A stretch of DNA of 64,000 bases, from contig NZ_VLLN01000007.1 in the NCBI RefSeq assembly GCF_007830735.1, positions 103,082 to 167,081 on the forward strand, read 5' to 3'. The position numbers were made by a program, and so were the translations under genes. The notes under the pieces are model-generated. The model was given only the letters and a program-made list of their open reading frames with translations, was not told where the DNA came from and searched no databases. Shown piece after piece: positions 36,615 to 45,270 of the stretch. This DNA is from Geobacter argillaceus. Its GTDB lineage: Bacteria; Desulfobacterota; Desulfuromonadia; Geobacterales; DSM-12255. Within the stretch, counting starts at the first letter, position 1. Every line of letters begins with the position of its first letter.

Positions 36615-38033
36615 ATGGCACTCAACAAGAAAATTGCAATCCCCCTGGTAGTAATCATATTGGCGGCAGCAGCAGGCGGCGGCTGGTTCATGTGGCAGAA
36701 GAGTCATTCCGGCAAGGCGACCGATCAAAAGGCGGCCCAGGGCAAACAGCTGTACACCTGCTCCATGCATCCGTTTATCATCAAGGACAAGCCGGGAACC
36801 TGCCCGATTTGCGGCATGGAATTGATCAAGAAGATCGATGGAGCGGCAGGCGGTGGCGCCCAGACCGCTGAGCAGAAACAACAGGCCGACATGCTCGGAC
36901 ATGTCTCGCTTTCCCCGACCCAGCGGGTTATGGCCAACGTCGCCACGGTGGCAGTGAAACGATCATCTCTGAATAAGGAGATCAATGCCGTCGGTATCGT
37001 CCAGTTTGACCAATCGCGCCAGGCTAAGGTAACCGCCTGGATCGCCGGGCGCATCGATCAACTCCATGTGAACACGGTCGGCTCATTTGTAAGCAAAGAC
37101 AAGCCGGTGGCCGAGGTCTACTCGCCCGATCTGTTGGCAACCCAACAGGAATACCTGCTGGCCATCAAGAGCCGCGACCAGCTGAAAAACTCCCCCATAC
37201 CCTCAATTTCCCAGAACGGCGAAGGTTTGGTGGCGTCCGCAAAACAGCGGCTGATGTTGTTCGGAGTCAAGGAAAACCAGATTGCCGAGCTGGAGAAGGC
37301 CGGCAAGCCGACCATCCGCCTGCCGATATATACCCCGCTCTCCGGCATCGTCATCGAAAAGATGGTACAGCAGGGACAATACGTCAATACTGGCGATGCC
37401 CTCTTCAATATTGCCGACCTCTCCACCGTCTGGGTTGAGGTGGAGGTGTACGAGAATGAATTCCCCAATATCCATATTGGCCAGCAGGTGGAAATCCGCT
37501 CCCAGTCTTTCCCGGGCAGACCGTTCACCGGCCGGATCGCCTTCATTTATCCCTTTCTTGATCCCAAGACCAGGACCGTCAAGGCCCGCGTGGAGATGCC
37601 CAACCCGGGTATGAAGCTGAAGCCCGACATGTTCGTCAATGCCATCATCAAGGTGCCGCTTGGTTCGGCAATAGTCGTACCTGTTACCGCGGTCATGGAC
37701 ACCGGCAAACGCCAGGTGGTCTGGGTAGAGAGTTCGCCCGGGATGTTTGAGCCGCGTGATGTCCAGGTAGGACAACAGACTGACGACAAGATTCAGATCC
37801 TGTCAGGCCTCAATGCGGGTGACAAGGTGGCGGTATCCGGTGGTTACCTGATCGATTCCGAGTCACAGCTGAAAGGTGGTGGCGGAGGGCATGAAAACAT
37901 GCCGGGCATGAAGATGGATGATAAGAAGCCTGCGGCTACAGCACCGGGCGGCCATGAAGGGCATTCCGTGCCGCCGGCTCAGCAGCAGCCTGCCAAAAAG
38001 GGGACCTTGAAGATGGATGACATGAAGATGTAA
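36615..38033 (+). CDS. cusB: CusB-like periplasmic adaptor with heavy-metal-binding domain
   Basis: A 472-residue membrane-fusion protein. An N-terminal anchor is followed by a heavy-metal-binding domain with YTCSMHPFI and GTCPICGMEL (about 45-75), then barrel-sandwich and beta-barrel domains. The tail is Met/His-rich (MPGMKMDDKK, LKMDDMKM). The adaptor links the RND pump to the outer-membrane protein and probably hands over Cu(I) or Ag(I). Confidence 0.92.
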   Translation: MALNKKIAIPLVVIILAAAAGGGWFMWQKSHSGKATDQKAAQGKQLYTCSMHPFIIKDKPGTCPICGMELIKKIDGAAGGGAQTAEQKQQADMLGHVSLSPTQRVMANVATVAVKRSSLNKEINAVGIVQFDQSRQAKVTAWIAGRIDQLHVNTVGSFVSKDKPVAEVYSPDLLATQQEYLLAIKSRDQLKNSPIPSISQNGEGLVASAKQRLMLFGVKENQIAELEKAGKPTIRLPIYTPLSGIVIEKMVQQGQYVNTGDALFNIADLSTVWVEVEVYENEFPNIHIGQQVEIRSQSFPGRPFTGRIAFIYPFLDPKTRTVKARVEMPNPGMKLKPDMFVNAIIKVPLGSAIVVPVTAVMDTGKRQVVWVESSPGMFEPRDVQVGQQTDDKIQILSGLNAGDKVAVSGGYLIDSESQLKGGGGGHENMPGMKMDDKKPAATAPGGHEGHSVPPAQQQPAKKGTLKMDDMKM

Positions 38034-38070
38034 TGACGACTACCAACGATCTCCGACAAGGAATGCTGCC

Positions 38071-41000
38071 ATGATAGAAAAGATAATAGATTATTCCGCC
38101 CGCAACAGGGTCATTATACTGATGATTTTCGGGCTGATCATAGCCTGGGGGGTCTGGTCGGTCTACAAGACCCCGGTGGATGCCATACCTGACCTGTCCG
38201 ACAACCAGGTGATCGTCTTCACCGACTACCCCGGCCGTTCGCCCCAGGTTGTGGAAGACCAGGTTACCTATCCTCTTGCAGTCAACCTCCAGGGCCTGCC
38301 CCAGGTCCGTGCCGTCCGTGCGTCTTCCGCCTTCGGTTTCTCCATGATCTACGTGATTTTCGAGGACAAGGCCGATATCTACTGGGCGAGAACACGGGTG
38401 CTGGAACGCCTGAATTACGCTGCTTCGTTGCTCCCCCCTGGCGTTGTTCCGACACTCGGTCCGGACGGCACCGGCGTGGGTCATGTCTTCTGGTACACCA
38501 TCGAAGGCAAGGGCTACGACTTGGAGCAACTGCGAACGTTGCAGGACTGGTTCGTGCGCTATCAGCTGAACACCGTCCAGGGGGTGGCCGAAGTGGCTTC
38601 CATTGGCGGTTTGGTGCGCGAATACCAGATCGACCTGGATCCTTCCAAGCTGTTTGCCTATAACATCAAGGTCAACAAGGTCATGGATGCGGTCAAGGCG
38701 TCCAACAAGGACGTGGGCGGCAAACTTATCGAGCAGGCCGATGCCGAATACCTGATTCGCGGTCGCGGCTACGTCAAATCCAAAGCCGATCTGGAAAACA
38801 TCGTTGTCGGCGCCGACATGCGCGGCACTCCCATCTACGTCAAGAACCTGGGCACGGTGCAGATGGGCGGTGCCATCCGGCGCGGGCTATTGGAGATGAA
38901 CGGCGAAGGCGAGGCGGTCGGCGGCATAGTCGTCATGCGCTACGGCGAAAATGCCCATGACGTCATTCACCGGGTGAAAGACAAGATCAAGGAACTGGAA
39001 AAAGGCTTGCCGCCAGGCGTGAAGATCATGGTCTCCTATGACCGCTCCGACCTGATCATGCGGGCCATCGACACCCTGAAGCATAACCTGCTGGAAGAAT
39101 CGGTGGTCGTTTCCCTGGTAATATTGATCTTCCTGCTCCACTTCCAGAGCGCCCTGGTGATCGTGCTGACCCTGCCGATCTCGGTGCTGATCGCCTTCAT
39201 CACCATGAAGCTGATGGGGGTCACGTCCAACATCATGTCTCTCGGTGGGATTGCCATCGCCATCGGTGTGCTGGTGGACGCCGGGGTGATCATGGTGGAG
39301 AACTGCTACCGCCACCTCTCAGAGATGCCGCCGGAGGAGCGGGCCGGGAAACGTCTGGAGGTCGTCATTACTTCAGCCAAGCAGGTCGGACGGGCAATTT
39401 TCTTCTCCCTGGCGATCATCGTGCTCTCCTTTGTTCCTGTGTTCATGCTGGAGGGACAGGAAGGAAAACTGTTCCACCCGCTGGCCTTCACCAAGACCTT
39501 CTCCATGATGGGCTCCGCCATGATCGCCATCACCCTGGTGCCGGTGCTGATGTATTACTTCATGCGCGGCAAGATGCCGCCGGAGAGTTCCAACCCCGTT
39601 TCAACTTTCTTCATCAAACTGTATTCACCGGTGATTCGCTGGGTACTGGTATGGAAAAAGACCACCATCGCCATGAACATCGTGGCCCTGGCCATTGCCG
39701 TGCCAATGTTCATGAAGTTGGGCTCCGAGTTCATGCCTCCACTGGATGAAGGATCTTTGCTTTACATGCCGGTCACGCTCCCCAACGTCTCCATCACCGA
39801 GGCCAAACGGCTCATCCAGGTTCAGGACACGATCATCAAGAGTGTCCCGGAAGTTGAACATGTGCTCGGCAAGGTCGGCCGTGCAGAGACCTCCACCGAC
39901 CCGGCCCCGGTCTCCATGTTCGAGTCGATCATCATACTCAAGCCGAAAGACAAGTGGCGGCCGGGAATTAAGAAGGCGGATATCGTTGCTGAACTGGACA
40001 GTAAGCTCCAGCAGATTGGTGTCCGCAACGGCTGGACCCAACCGATCATCAACCGTATCAACATGCTCTCCACCGGGGTGCGTACCGATCTAGGGGTGAA
40101 GATTTTCGGCAATGATCTGAACGTGCTGAAAGACCTGGCAATTCAGGCCGAGGCGATCCTTAAACCGATTAACGGCGCAGCCGACGTTGTTGCCGAGCGG
40201 GTCACCGGCGGCAACTACATCGACATCGACATCGACCGCGAGGCTGCCGCCCGCTATGGTGTAAATGTGGGCGACATCCAGGATGTCATCGAGACTGCCC
40301 TGGGCGGCGAGATGCTATCCACCACGGTCGAGGGGCGCAACCGCTTCCCGATCAGGATACGTTACCTGAGGGACTACCGCGATAACATCCCGGCAATTCG
40401 CCGTATCCTCGTGGCGGGGATGGAGGGGGCACAGGTGCCGCTGTCGCTGGTGACCAAGCTGAAAATATCCACCGGAGCACCGGAGATCAACAGCGAGGGG
40501 GGACTGTTACGGTCTCTGGTATTTCTGAATGTCCGTGGCCGCGACATGGGGGGCTTTGTCACCGAGGCCAAGCAGGTACTTGAAAAGAATCTCAAGCTGC
40601 CCCCCGGTTATTACGTGGCCTGGTCCGGGCAGTGGGAGAACCAGATTCGCGCCAAGGCGCGCCTGCAGGTGTTGATACCGCTGGGGATGGTAATCATCTT
40701 TATCCTGCTCTATTTCACCTTCCATTCGGCCCTGGAAGCCAGCATGGTCATGCTTTCGGTCCCATTTGCCCTGGTGGGAGGAGTCTACCTGGTGGCTGCC
40801 CTGGGGTATAACCTCTCCGTGGCGGTCTGGGTCGGCTTCATCGCCCTCTACGGTATTGCCGTTGAGACCGGGGTGGTGATGGTCATCTATCTGCACGAGG
40901 CCTTGGACAAGAAGCTGATCAACGGCCCGTGCAGCGAGCAGGACATTTACGATGCAACCTTCGAGGGAGCGGTGCTCCGTCTGCGACCCAAGCTGATGAC

Positions 41001-41208
41001 CGTCGCCGTGGCCTTACTTGGTCTGATTCCGATCATGTGGTCTACCGGCACCGGTGCCGACGTGATGAAACCCATTGCCGCGCCGATGATTGGCGGCATG
41101 ATTTCCTCGGCCGTGCATGTACTGATCATGACGCCTGTCATCTTCGTTCTGATGAAGAAACGGGATCTGAAGAAAGGTAAACTGCACTATTCGGGGATGA
41201 AGCATTAA
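38071..41208 (+). CDS. cusA: CusA-like heavy-metal RND efflux pump
   Basis: A 1045-residue HME-class RND transporter, complete, with twelve predicted helices and two large periplasmic loops. The membrane segment GVLVDAGVIMVENCYRHL carries the conserved acidic residues of the proton path. The N-terminal IIDYSARNRVII and ARTRVLERL are typical of CusA/CzcA. With its partners it should expel Cu(I)/Ag(I) or a divalent metal. The Met-rich adaptor and neighbouring proteins favour copper or silver. Confidence 0.93.
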   Translation: MIEKIIDYSARNRVIILMIFGLIIAWGVWSVYKTPVDAIPDLSDNQVIVFTDYPGRSPQVVEDQVTYPLAVNLQGLPQVRAVRASSAFGFSMIYVIFEDKADIYWARTRVLERLNYAASLLPPGVVPTLGPDGTGVGHVFWYTIEGKGYDLEQLRTLQDWFVRYQLNTVQGVAEVASIGGLVREYQIDLDPSKLFAYNIKVNKVMDAVKASNKDVGGKLIEQADAEYLIRGRGYVKSKADLENIVVGADMRGTPIYVKNLGTVQMGGAIRRGLLEMNGEGEAVGGIVVMRYGENAHDVIHRVKDKIKELEKGLPPGVKIMVSYDRSDLIMRAIDTLKHNLLEESVVVSLVILIFLLHFQSALVIVLTLPISVLIAFITMKLMGVTSNIMSLGGIAIAIGVLVDAGVIMVENCYRHLSEMPPEERAGKRLEVVITSAKQVGRAIFFSLAIIVLSFVPVFMLEGQEGKLFHPLAFTKTFSMMGSAMIAITLVPVLMYYFMRGKMPPESSNPVSTFFIKLYSPVIRWVLVWKKTTIAMNIVALAIAVPMFMKLGSEFMPPLDEGSLLYMPVTLPNVSITEAKRLIQVQDTIIKSVPEVEHVLGKVGRAETSTDPAPVSMFESIIILKPKDKWRPGIKKADIVAELDSKLQQIGVRNGWTQPIINRINMLSTGVRTDLGVKIFGNDLNVLKDLAIQAEAILKPINGAADVVAERVTGGNYIDIDIDREAAARYGVNVGDIQDVIETALGGEMLSTTVEGRNRFPIRIRYLRDYRDNIPAIRRILVAGMEGAQVPLSLVTKLKISTGAPEINSEGGLLRSLVFLNVRGRDMGGFVTEAKQVLEKNLKLPPGYYVAWSGQWENQIRAKARLQVLIPLGMVIIFILLYFTFHSALEASMVMLSVPFALVGGVYLVAALGYNLSVAVWVGFIALYGIAVETGVVMVIYLHEALDKKLINGPCSEQDIYDATFEGAVLRLRPKLMTVAVALLGLIPIMWSTGTGADVMKPIAAPMIGGMISSAVHVLIMTPVIFVLMKKRDLKKGKLHYSGMKH

Positions 41209-41237
41209 TTGGCAGGCGATTGACGATTGTAATTGAA

Positions 41238-41265
41238 GAATATGCTACTCAGATGTTGAATATTC
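41238..41265. promoter_or_regulatory. GAATAT enhancer-like palindrome, site 3
   Basis: Arms GAATATGCTACTCA and GATGTTGAATATTC, the same 14+14 layout as site 1. The centre is about 73 bp upstream of the -24 element at 41324. Confidence 0.7.
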
Positions 41266-41323
41266 TCTATGCGGCAATACAGTTAATCCTAGTAAATTGC
41301 AGTAAACACATGGTGTTATGTGA

Positions 41324-41339
41324 TGGCATGGCAAGTGCA
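41324..41339 (+). promoter_or_regulatory. Sigma-54 promoter of the 41.4 kb operon
   Basis: TGGCATGGCAAGTGCA has both the -24 GG and the canonical -12 GC at 10-bp spacing, the best match of the six. ATG 41390 is about 50 bp downstream. Confidence 0.8.
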
Positions 41340-41389
41340 ATAACTAGATTAGCGCTGTAATAACATCTAGTCAAAGGAGAATAGTTTGT

Positions 41390-41521
41390 ATGAAGAAAGT
41401 ATCGTTTCTAGCAGGGCTGTTGCTTGTCGTCGCCATGTTGTCAGGTTGCGCTGAGTTTGACCAATCTTCCTATCGTTCCGACCAATATGACAATGGCCAC
41501 AGCGGGCATTCGCATCATTAA
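41390..41521 (+). CDS. 43-residue lipoprotein
   Basis: MKKVSFLAGLLLVVAMLSGC is a clear lipoprotein signal with lipobox LSGC. The mature part is only about 24 residues and ends HSGHSHH, a metal-binding-type tail. AAAGGAGA precedes the ATG. It is the first gene after the sigma-54 promoter. Confidence 0.75.
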   Translation: MKKVSFLAGLLLVVAMLSGCAEFDQSSYRSDQYDNGHSGHSHH

Positions 41522-41559
41522 TACAACACACAAGCAAACATCAAAGGAGAACTCACAAC

Positions 41560-42042
41560 ATGAAAAAAATGACCGTACTAATCGCAACAATCTTTGCCCT
41601 TTCTGCGCCGCTTGCTTCCTTTGCCATGGATCACATGGATCATGAAGGACACGACCATGGCAGCATGGGACATGGGGATCACAAAGGGAATGTGGCTCAC
41701 GAAGAAGTGGTCGATGGCGTCAAGGCGACATTCGTGATTCAAACTATGGCTGAATCCATGAAGGCTATGGGTATGGAAATGCCTATGGACGTCAAGGAGA
41801 CGCATCACGTTCATGTGGAGTTTAAAGACACCAAGAGCGGCAAGGCTTTGACCTCGGGTGAAGTCACGGTAAAGGTCCAGGGACCGGACAAGGCCGAGGC
41901 GACCAAAGAGCTGATGGGGATGCAAGGGCATTTCGGCGCCGATTTCGACCTGTCCAAAAAGGGCAAATACGGCGTGATGTGCAAGTTCAAACTGGCTGAC
42001 GGCAAAGTAAGATCGGCCAAGTTCTGGTATACGGTGAAGTGA
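41560..42042 (+). CDS. His/Met-rich periplasmic metal-binding protein
   Basis: A 160-residue protein with a signal peptide (MKKMTVLIATIFALSAPLAS). A His/Met/Asp-rich segment MDHMDHEGHDHGSMGHGDH (23-41) is followed by a beta-sandwich of FixH/YtkA-like type, with MESMKAMGMEMPMD-like Met-rich loops. It probably buffers copper or silver in the periplasm. Confidence 0.8.
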   Translation: MKKMTVLIATIFALSAPLASFAMDHMDHEGHDHGSMGHGDHKGNVAHEEVVDGVKATFVIQTMAESMKAMGMEMPMDVKETHHVHVEFKDTKSGKALTSGEVTVKVQGPDKAEATKELMGMQGHFGADFDLSKKGKYGVMCKFKLADGKVRSAKFWYTVK

Positions 42043-42060
42043 CAAAATGGAAGTTGGCGT

Positions 42061-42087
42061 TTAGGGGCAACCAGTGGTTGCCCCTAA
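42061..42087 (+). promoter_or_regulatory. Perfect 13-bp inverted repeat between genes
   Basis: TTAGGGGCAACCA, one base, TGGTTGCCCCTAA. It sits 19 bp after the 42042 stop and 20 bp before ATG 42108. No T-run follows, so it is more likely an RNA-stability or attenuation hairpin than a plain terminator. Confidence 0.5.
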
Positions 42088-42107
42088 GACCTTTAAGGGG
42101 AAAAACA

Positions 42108-42974
42108 ATGTTCAGGAAATTCTCCCTTTTACTACTGGTTCTCGTCGCAGCGCTTGCCGTTGCATTGACCTCTTGCAAGAAGAAGGCGGAACAACCTGCA
42201 ACGGTTCAGGCCCGGGTTGCCGCAACCAAGGCTTATGAAAAATATTTCGGCACTGCCCCCACGTCCGATAAGGGGTCCTGCTATGCCTTTGTCATCTACT
42301 TCCCGTCCGCCAAGGAGCCGGGCAAGGTGGTCCCGTTTCCTTTCTTTACGTTCGATGAATCAAGCATGAAGAAGGTAGCGGTTGAACGACTTTTAAGTGG
42401 CATGGACCTCGGCAGTTATCAGGGAGAGTTCATTTCTTTTTCAAGCGGGAGCCGGCTGATCGCGATTACTGATGACCAGGGGACGGTAACGGCGAACTTC
42501 AGCAAAGAACTGGAAAACAGTGACTCAGCGGTCGCCCGGGCGATCGATTTGACCCTGCGCCAGTTTCAAGGAGTCAAGACCGTCAGGCTGCTGGTCGAAG
42601 GCAAAGAAAGTAACCTGAGTGCCGTGGCAAAAAATTCCGATGACACCGCTGTTCTGCAACCATCCCCTCCGCGTCTTCTGAGTGTCACCGCCATGAGGGA
42701 TAAAGGAGCCAAGGATGTTGAAGAGGTGAATGCTTTTTTTGACCGTCCGGTGGATGTCAAGGAACTGGTCATGATGTCAAAGGACGGGCAGAAGTTTGCA
42801 GGAGACCTGTATCATTCAGTGTTTGACATGGCTGCGGTGCTTAAGCCGAAAGAACCTTCAATGTTCAAGGAACGATTGCCGATTAAAGTGCGTTGGAAAG
42901 TGGTAGATAAGCTGGGGAGGCAGGCAGAGGGTGACAATGTCTGGTTCTTGGAAGTGAAGCAACATGAACAATAG
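42108..42974 (+). CDS. GerMN-like lipoprotein
   Basis: A 288-residue protein from ATG 42108 with lipobox ALTSC. The first half has a GerMN-like domain (ARAIDLTLRQFQGVKTVRLL); the second half is another beta-rich domain (VTAMRDKGAKDVEEVNAFFD). The family occurs in cell-envelope proteins of unclear role. The frame open to 42039 overlaps the previous gene and is not used. Confidence 0.7.
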   Translation: MFRKFSLLLLVLVAALAVALTSCKKKAEQPATVQARVAATKAYEKYFGTAPTSDKGSCYAFVIYFPSAKEPGKVVPFPFFTFDESSMKKVAVERLLSGMDLGSYQGEFISFSSGSRLIAITDDQGTVTANFSKELENSDSAVARAIDLTLRQFQGVKTVRLLVEGKESNLSAVAKNSDDTAVLQPSPPRLLSVTAMRDKGAKDVEEVNAFFDRPVDVKELVMMSKDGQKFAGDLYHSVFDMAAVLKPKEPSMFKERLPIKVRWKVVDKLGRQAEGDNVWFLEVKQHEQ

Positions 42975-43053
42975 AGTTGCGATGGAAGGAGGCGAGAAAA
43001 AATAGAGTTTATCCTAACTTTGTCAATGTAACTACTTGAAAGGAGATACGAAC

Positions 43054-43413
43054 ATGAAACGCGCAATCAAAATTATCACACTGCTTACCCTGTCGGTCAT
43101 GCTGGCAATACCTGTTGTAAGCCAGGCTGCCGAAAAAAAGGCCAAAAGCGAAGTTGTCATGAAAATGGGCGGTAAAGTACATCTGTTTCATAGCAGCAAT
43201 GTGGAGGCTCAGAAGGAAATTGCGATCAACGATGTGCTGCCGGTTTATCGAGTAATTGGCAAGAACCGTCAGGAGAAGGAAGTCGGGGCGGTGAAGGTGC
43301 TGTCATTCATGGGCGAACACTATTTCGAAGCGGAAATCGTCAAGGGTGAGGTCAAGGTCGGTGACATCGCCAAGAAGGATGCCTCCTCATTACTGGTTCA
43401 ACCGGCAAAATAA
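43054..43413 (+). CDS. Small periplasmic protein, paralog 2 of a three-member family
   Basis: A 119-residue protein from ATG 43054 behind AAAGGAG, with a signal peptide ending VVSQA-AE. The mature sequence is nearly the same as the protein at 21795: VVMKMGGKVHLFHSSNVEAQ, FMGEHYFEAEIVKGEVKVGD, LLVQPAK. Even the downstream hairpin loop is shared, so the two loci are duplicates including the 3' region. The function is unknown; it sits between metal-stress genes. Confidence 0.8.
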   Translation: MKRAIKIITLLTLSVMLAIPVVSQAAEKKAKSEVVMKMGGKVHLFHSSNVEAQKEIAINDVLPVYRVIGKNRQEKEVGAVKVLSFMGEHYFEAEIVKGEVKVGDIAKKDASSLLVQPAK

Positions 43414-43425
43414 CATTTCCGTACA

Positions 43426-43457
43426 AAAGCGACGGGCCAACGACGTCCTGCCGCTTT
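43426..43457 (+). terminator. Hairpin after paralog 2
   Basis: AAAGCGACGGG, loop CCAACGACGT, CCTGCCGCTTT. The loop is almost identical to that after paralog 1 (21747-21774). Confidence 0.5.
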
Positions 43458-43492
43458 CAGCATAATGACTGCATTCATAATCTGGAGAAGGT

Positions 43493-43915
43493 ATGAGGAA
43501 ATTGGTGAAATTTACCATGTCGCTTGGAGCGGTCGTGTTGCTGCAAGGAGCTATCGCTGCATCTGCTCATGATATGGGCGGTCATATGGACGCGCAGATG
43601 AAAAAACTCCATGCCATGATGCCGGTATTCTCGGTGGCATCTGCCGAATTGGAGTCGGCTATCAACAAAGGTGATGCGGACACGGCAAAAATTCGGGCAG
43701 ACAGGATTCTGGCAGCTATTCCCGAGCTGAAGAAGTCCAAGCCTCATAAGCATGTCAAGGAACGGAAAAAGTTCGTGGCGCTGGCGACAAAACTGGAAGA
43801 AAACGTAATGATCACGGCGGACCAGGTAAAGAAAGGTAATTTTGCAGAAGCAAAAGCTGCCTTCAAAAAAGTTGAAGAGGTCTGTGCAGCTTGTCATGCC
43901 AAATTCCGCGATTGA
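43493..43915 (+). CDS. Cytochrome c'-like monohaem protein
   Basis: A 140-residue secreted protein: signal peptide ending AASA-HD, a four-helix-like middle, and a C-terminal haem-binding motif CAACH in EEVCAACHAKFRD. A C-terminal CxxCH on a helical bundle is the cytochrome c' arrangement. An N-terminal HDMGGHMDAQMKK gives it a possible extra metal site. Cytochromes c' bind NO or act in electron transfer. Confidence 0.82.
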   Translation: MRKLVKFTMSLGAVVLLQGAIAASAHDMGGHMDAQMKKLHAMMPVFSVASAELESAINKGDADTAKIRADRILAAIPELKKSKPHKHVKERKKFVALATKLEENVMITADQVKKGNFAEAKAAFKKVEEVCAACHAKFRD

Positions 43916-43945
43916 GTCTGCTGCGACTTGAGAGGAGGTAATGGT

Positions 43946-44587
43946 ATGGAAACGGCAACCACATTAACGAAAAGAATTCTCAACCGGATTGAACAACACC
44001 GGCATGATCTTGCCGACAAACAGCAACAGCTCGACGGCAAGATGAAAGAATTGCTGGAGCAGAGGGAGCGGTTGGCCGGTGTCGCCAAGAACAAGATAGA
44101 AACGATCATATTCCCCCGCATGCAAGAGCTGGCGCATCAGTTCGACAATGTCAGGGTTGAAATTCTGCATACTGATTCCGATTATTACTGCGTCTGCGAG
44201 TTCAGTCATACGCCACGCTTTCCGGCGACAGTCAGGCTCGATATAGCCCTGTTACCGGGGAGAAACGAAACCTTCACCGCCCGTTATGATCTCAACATCC
44301 TTCCCGTGCTGATGGAATATAACCGCAACGTCGAAGCAACATTCCCCTTTGAAGGTGCTGACGAAGAGTTTGCCGGATGGGTCGAAGACAGAATCCTCGA
44401 TTTTGTCGATACCTACCTGCGTCTGGAAACCCATCCTTTTTACCAGAAGGACAATACCGTTATCGACATCGTTTGCGGCATGCACATTCCATCAACATCC
44501 GCGACCAGCACTGCTGAACGGCATGGCCGGCTATTCTATTTCTGTTCAGAGCACTGTCGAGAGGCTTTTATCAAGGGAAACGAATAA
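43946..44587 (+). CDS. YHS-domain protein with coiled-coil N-terminus
   Basis: A 213-residue cytoplasmic protein from ATG 43946 (GAGGAGG upstream). Residues 1-60 form a charged coiled coil. The middle is an unknown alpha/beta domain (about 70-160). The C-terminus is a YHS/TRASH metal-binding domain: IVCGMHIP ... GRLFYFCSEHCREAF. The same YHS pattern opens the ATPase at 46454, so the two may share a metal. Confidence 0.75.
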   Translation: METATTLTKRILNRIEQHRHDLADKQQQLDGKMKELLEQRERLAGVAKNKIETIIFPRMQELAHQFDNVRVEILHTDSDYYCVCEFSHTPRFPATVRLDIALLPGRNETFTARYDLNILPVLMEYNRNVEATFPFEGADEEFAGWVEDRILDFVDTYLRLETHPFYQKDNTVIDIVCGMHIPSTSATSTAERHGRLFYFCSEHCREAFIKGNE

Positions 44588-44608
44588 GTTCACAGGAGGA
44601 AACAGGCC

Positions 44609-44788
44609 ATGAAACTGGTAGAACTCAAGGAGTTGGCAGCTCAAAGGGGCTTGAAAACCGATAAAATGAAAAAAGCGGAGATTATCCGGACTATTCAGGC
44701 CTCAGAAGGGAACACTACATGCTTTGATACGGGTAATGCTACGGAATGTGGTCAAAAAAACTGCCTCTGGAAGGAAGATTGCAAGTAA
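44609..44788 (+). CDS. Small SAP-domain protein
   Basis: A 59-residue protein with CAGGAGG upstream. Residues 1-35 are a SAP-like helix-extended-helix (MKLVELKELAAQRGLKTDKM). The last 20 residues carry four Cys (TTCFDTG, TECGQ, NCLWKEDC). Similar short proteins are common in Geobacter-like genomes. SAP domains bind nucleic acid; the Cys cluster suggests a metal. Confidence 0.8.
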   Translation: MKLVELKELAAQRGLKTDKMKKAEIIRTIQASEGNTTCFDTGNATECGQKNCLWKEDCK

Positions 44789-44812
44789 CCGACAAAGCAA
44801 ATGGAGGGAGTC

Positions 44813-45187
44813 ATGAGCAGAGTTATATTATTAGTCCTCGGAATATCGATGTTTCTGCTGCCTGTGTTTATGTCGGCCTGCGCCACTGTTCCCCAGGCGA
44901 GGATCACAGTCCTTGCCAAAACAGGAGACACTGTCAACCTTTTTCATGGAGGCAGCAAGGTCGCCAAAGAGGAATTTTGCCTGAATGAAGTAGTCTCTGT
45001 CTATCGCTACACCGGCCTACGGCGGTATAGGTCCTATAAAGAAGTGGGAAAGGTCAAGATTACGGGCTATGTGGGTGATCACTATTTGGAAGGAGTAGTG
45101 GTTGAAGGAAATGTCAGGGGTGACGATTTTGCAATGAAGGAAAATAGCGCCTGCCTAATAAGGATGCCTGAACCAGAGGAAAAATAG
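44813..45187 (+). CDS. Lipoprotein, paralog 3 of the three-member family
   Basis: A 124-residue lipoprotein (MSACA lipobox). It keeps the family pattern: AKTGDTVNLFHGGSKVAKEE, VVSVYRYTG, KEVGKVKITGYVGDHYLEGVV, VRGDDFAMKENSACLI. It is anchored rather than soluble and more divergent than paralogs 1 and 2. GGAGGG precedes ATG 44813. Confidence 0.78.
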   Translation: MSRVILLVLGISMFLLPVFMSACATVPQARITVLAKTGDTVNLFHGGSKVAKEEFCLNEVVSVYRYTGLRRYRSYKEVGKVKITGYVGDHYLEGVVVEGNVRGDDFAMKENSACLIRMPEPEEK

Positions 45188-45206
45188 GTTTTTGACAGAG
45201 AACTTC

Positions 45207-45237
45207 ATATGGCCTTTCGTGAGACGGAAGGCCATAT
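45207..45237 (+). terminator. Terminator after the 44.8 kb lipoprotein
   Basis: ATATGGCCTTTCG pairs with CGGAAGGCCATAT across a five-base loop, followed by TTATTTAAA. It ends the 41.4-45.2 kb block. Confidence 0.7.
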
Positions 45238-45270
45238 TTATTTAAAGTTGTGTGATGTGAAGGAGAGCAG

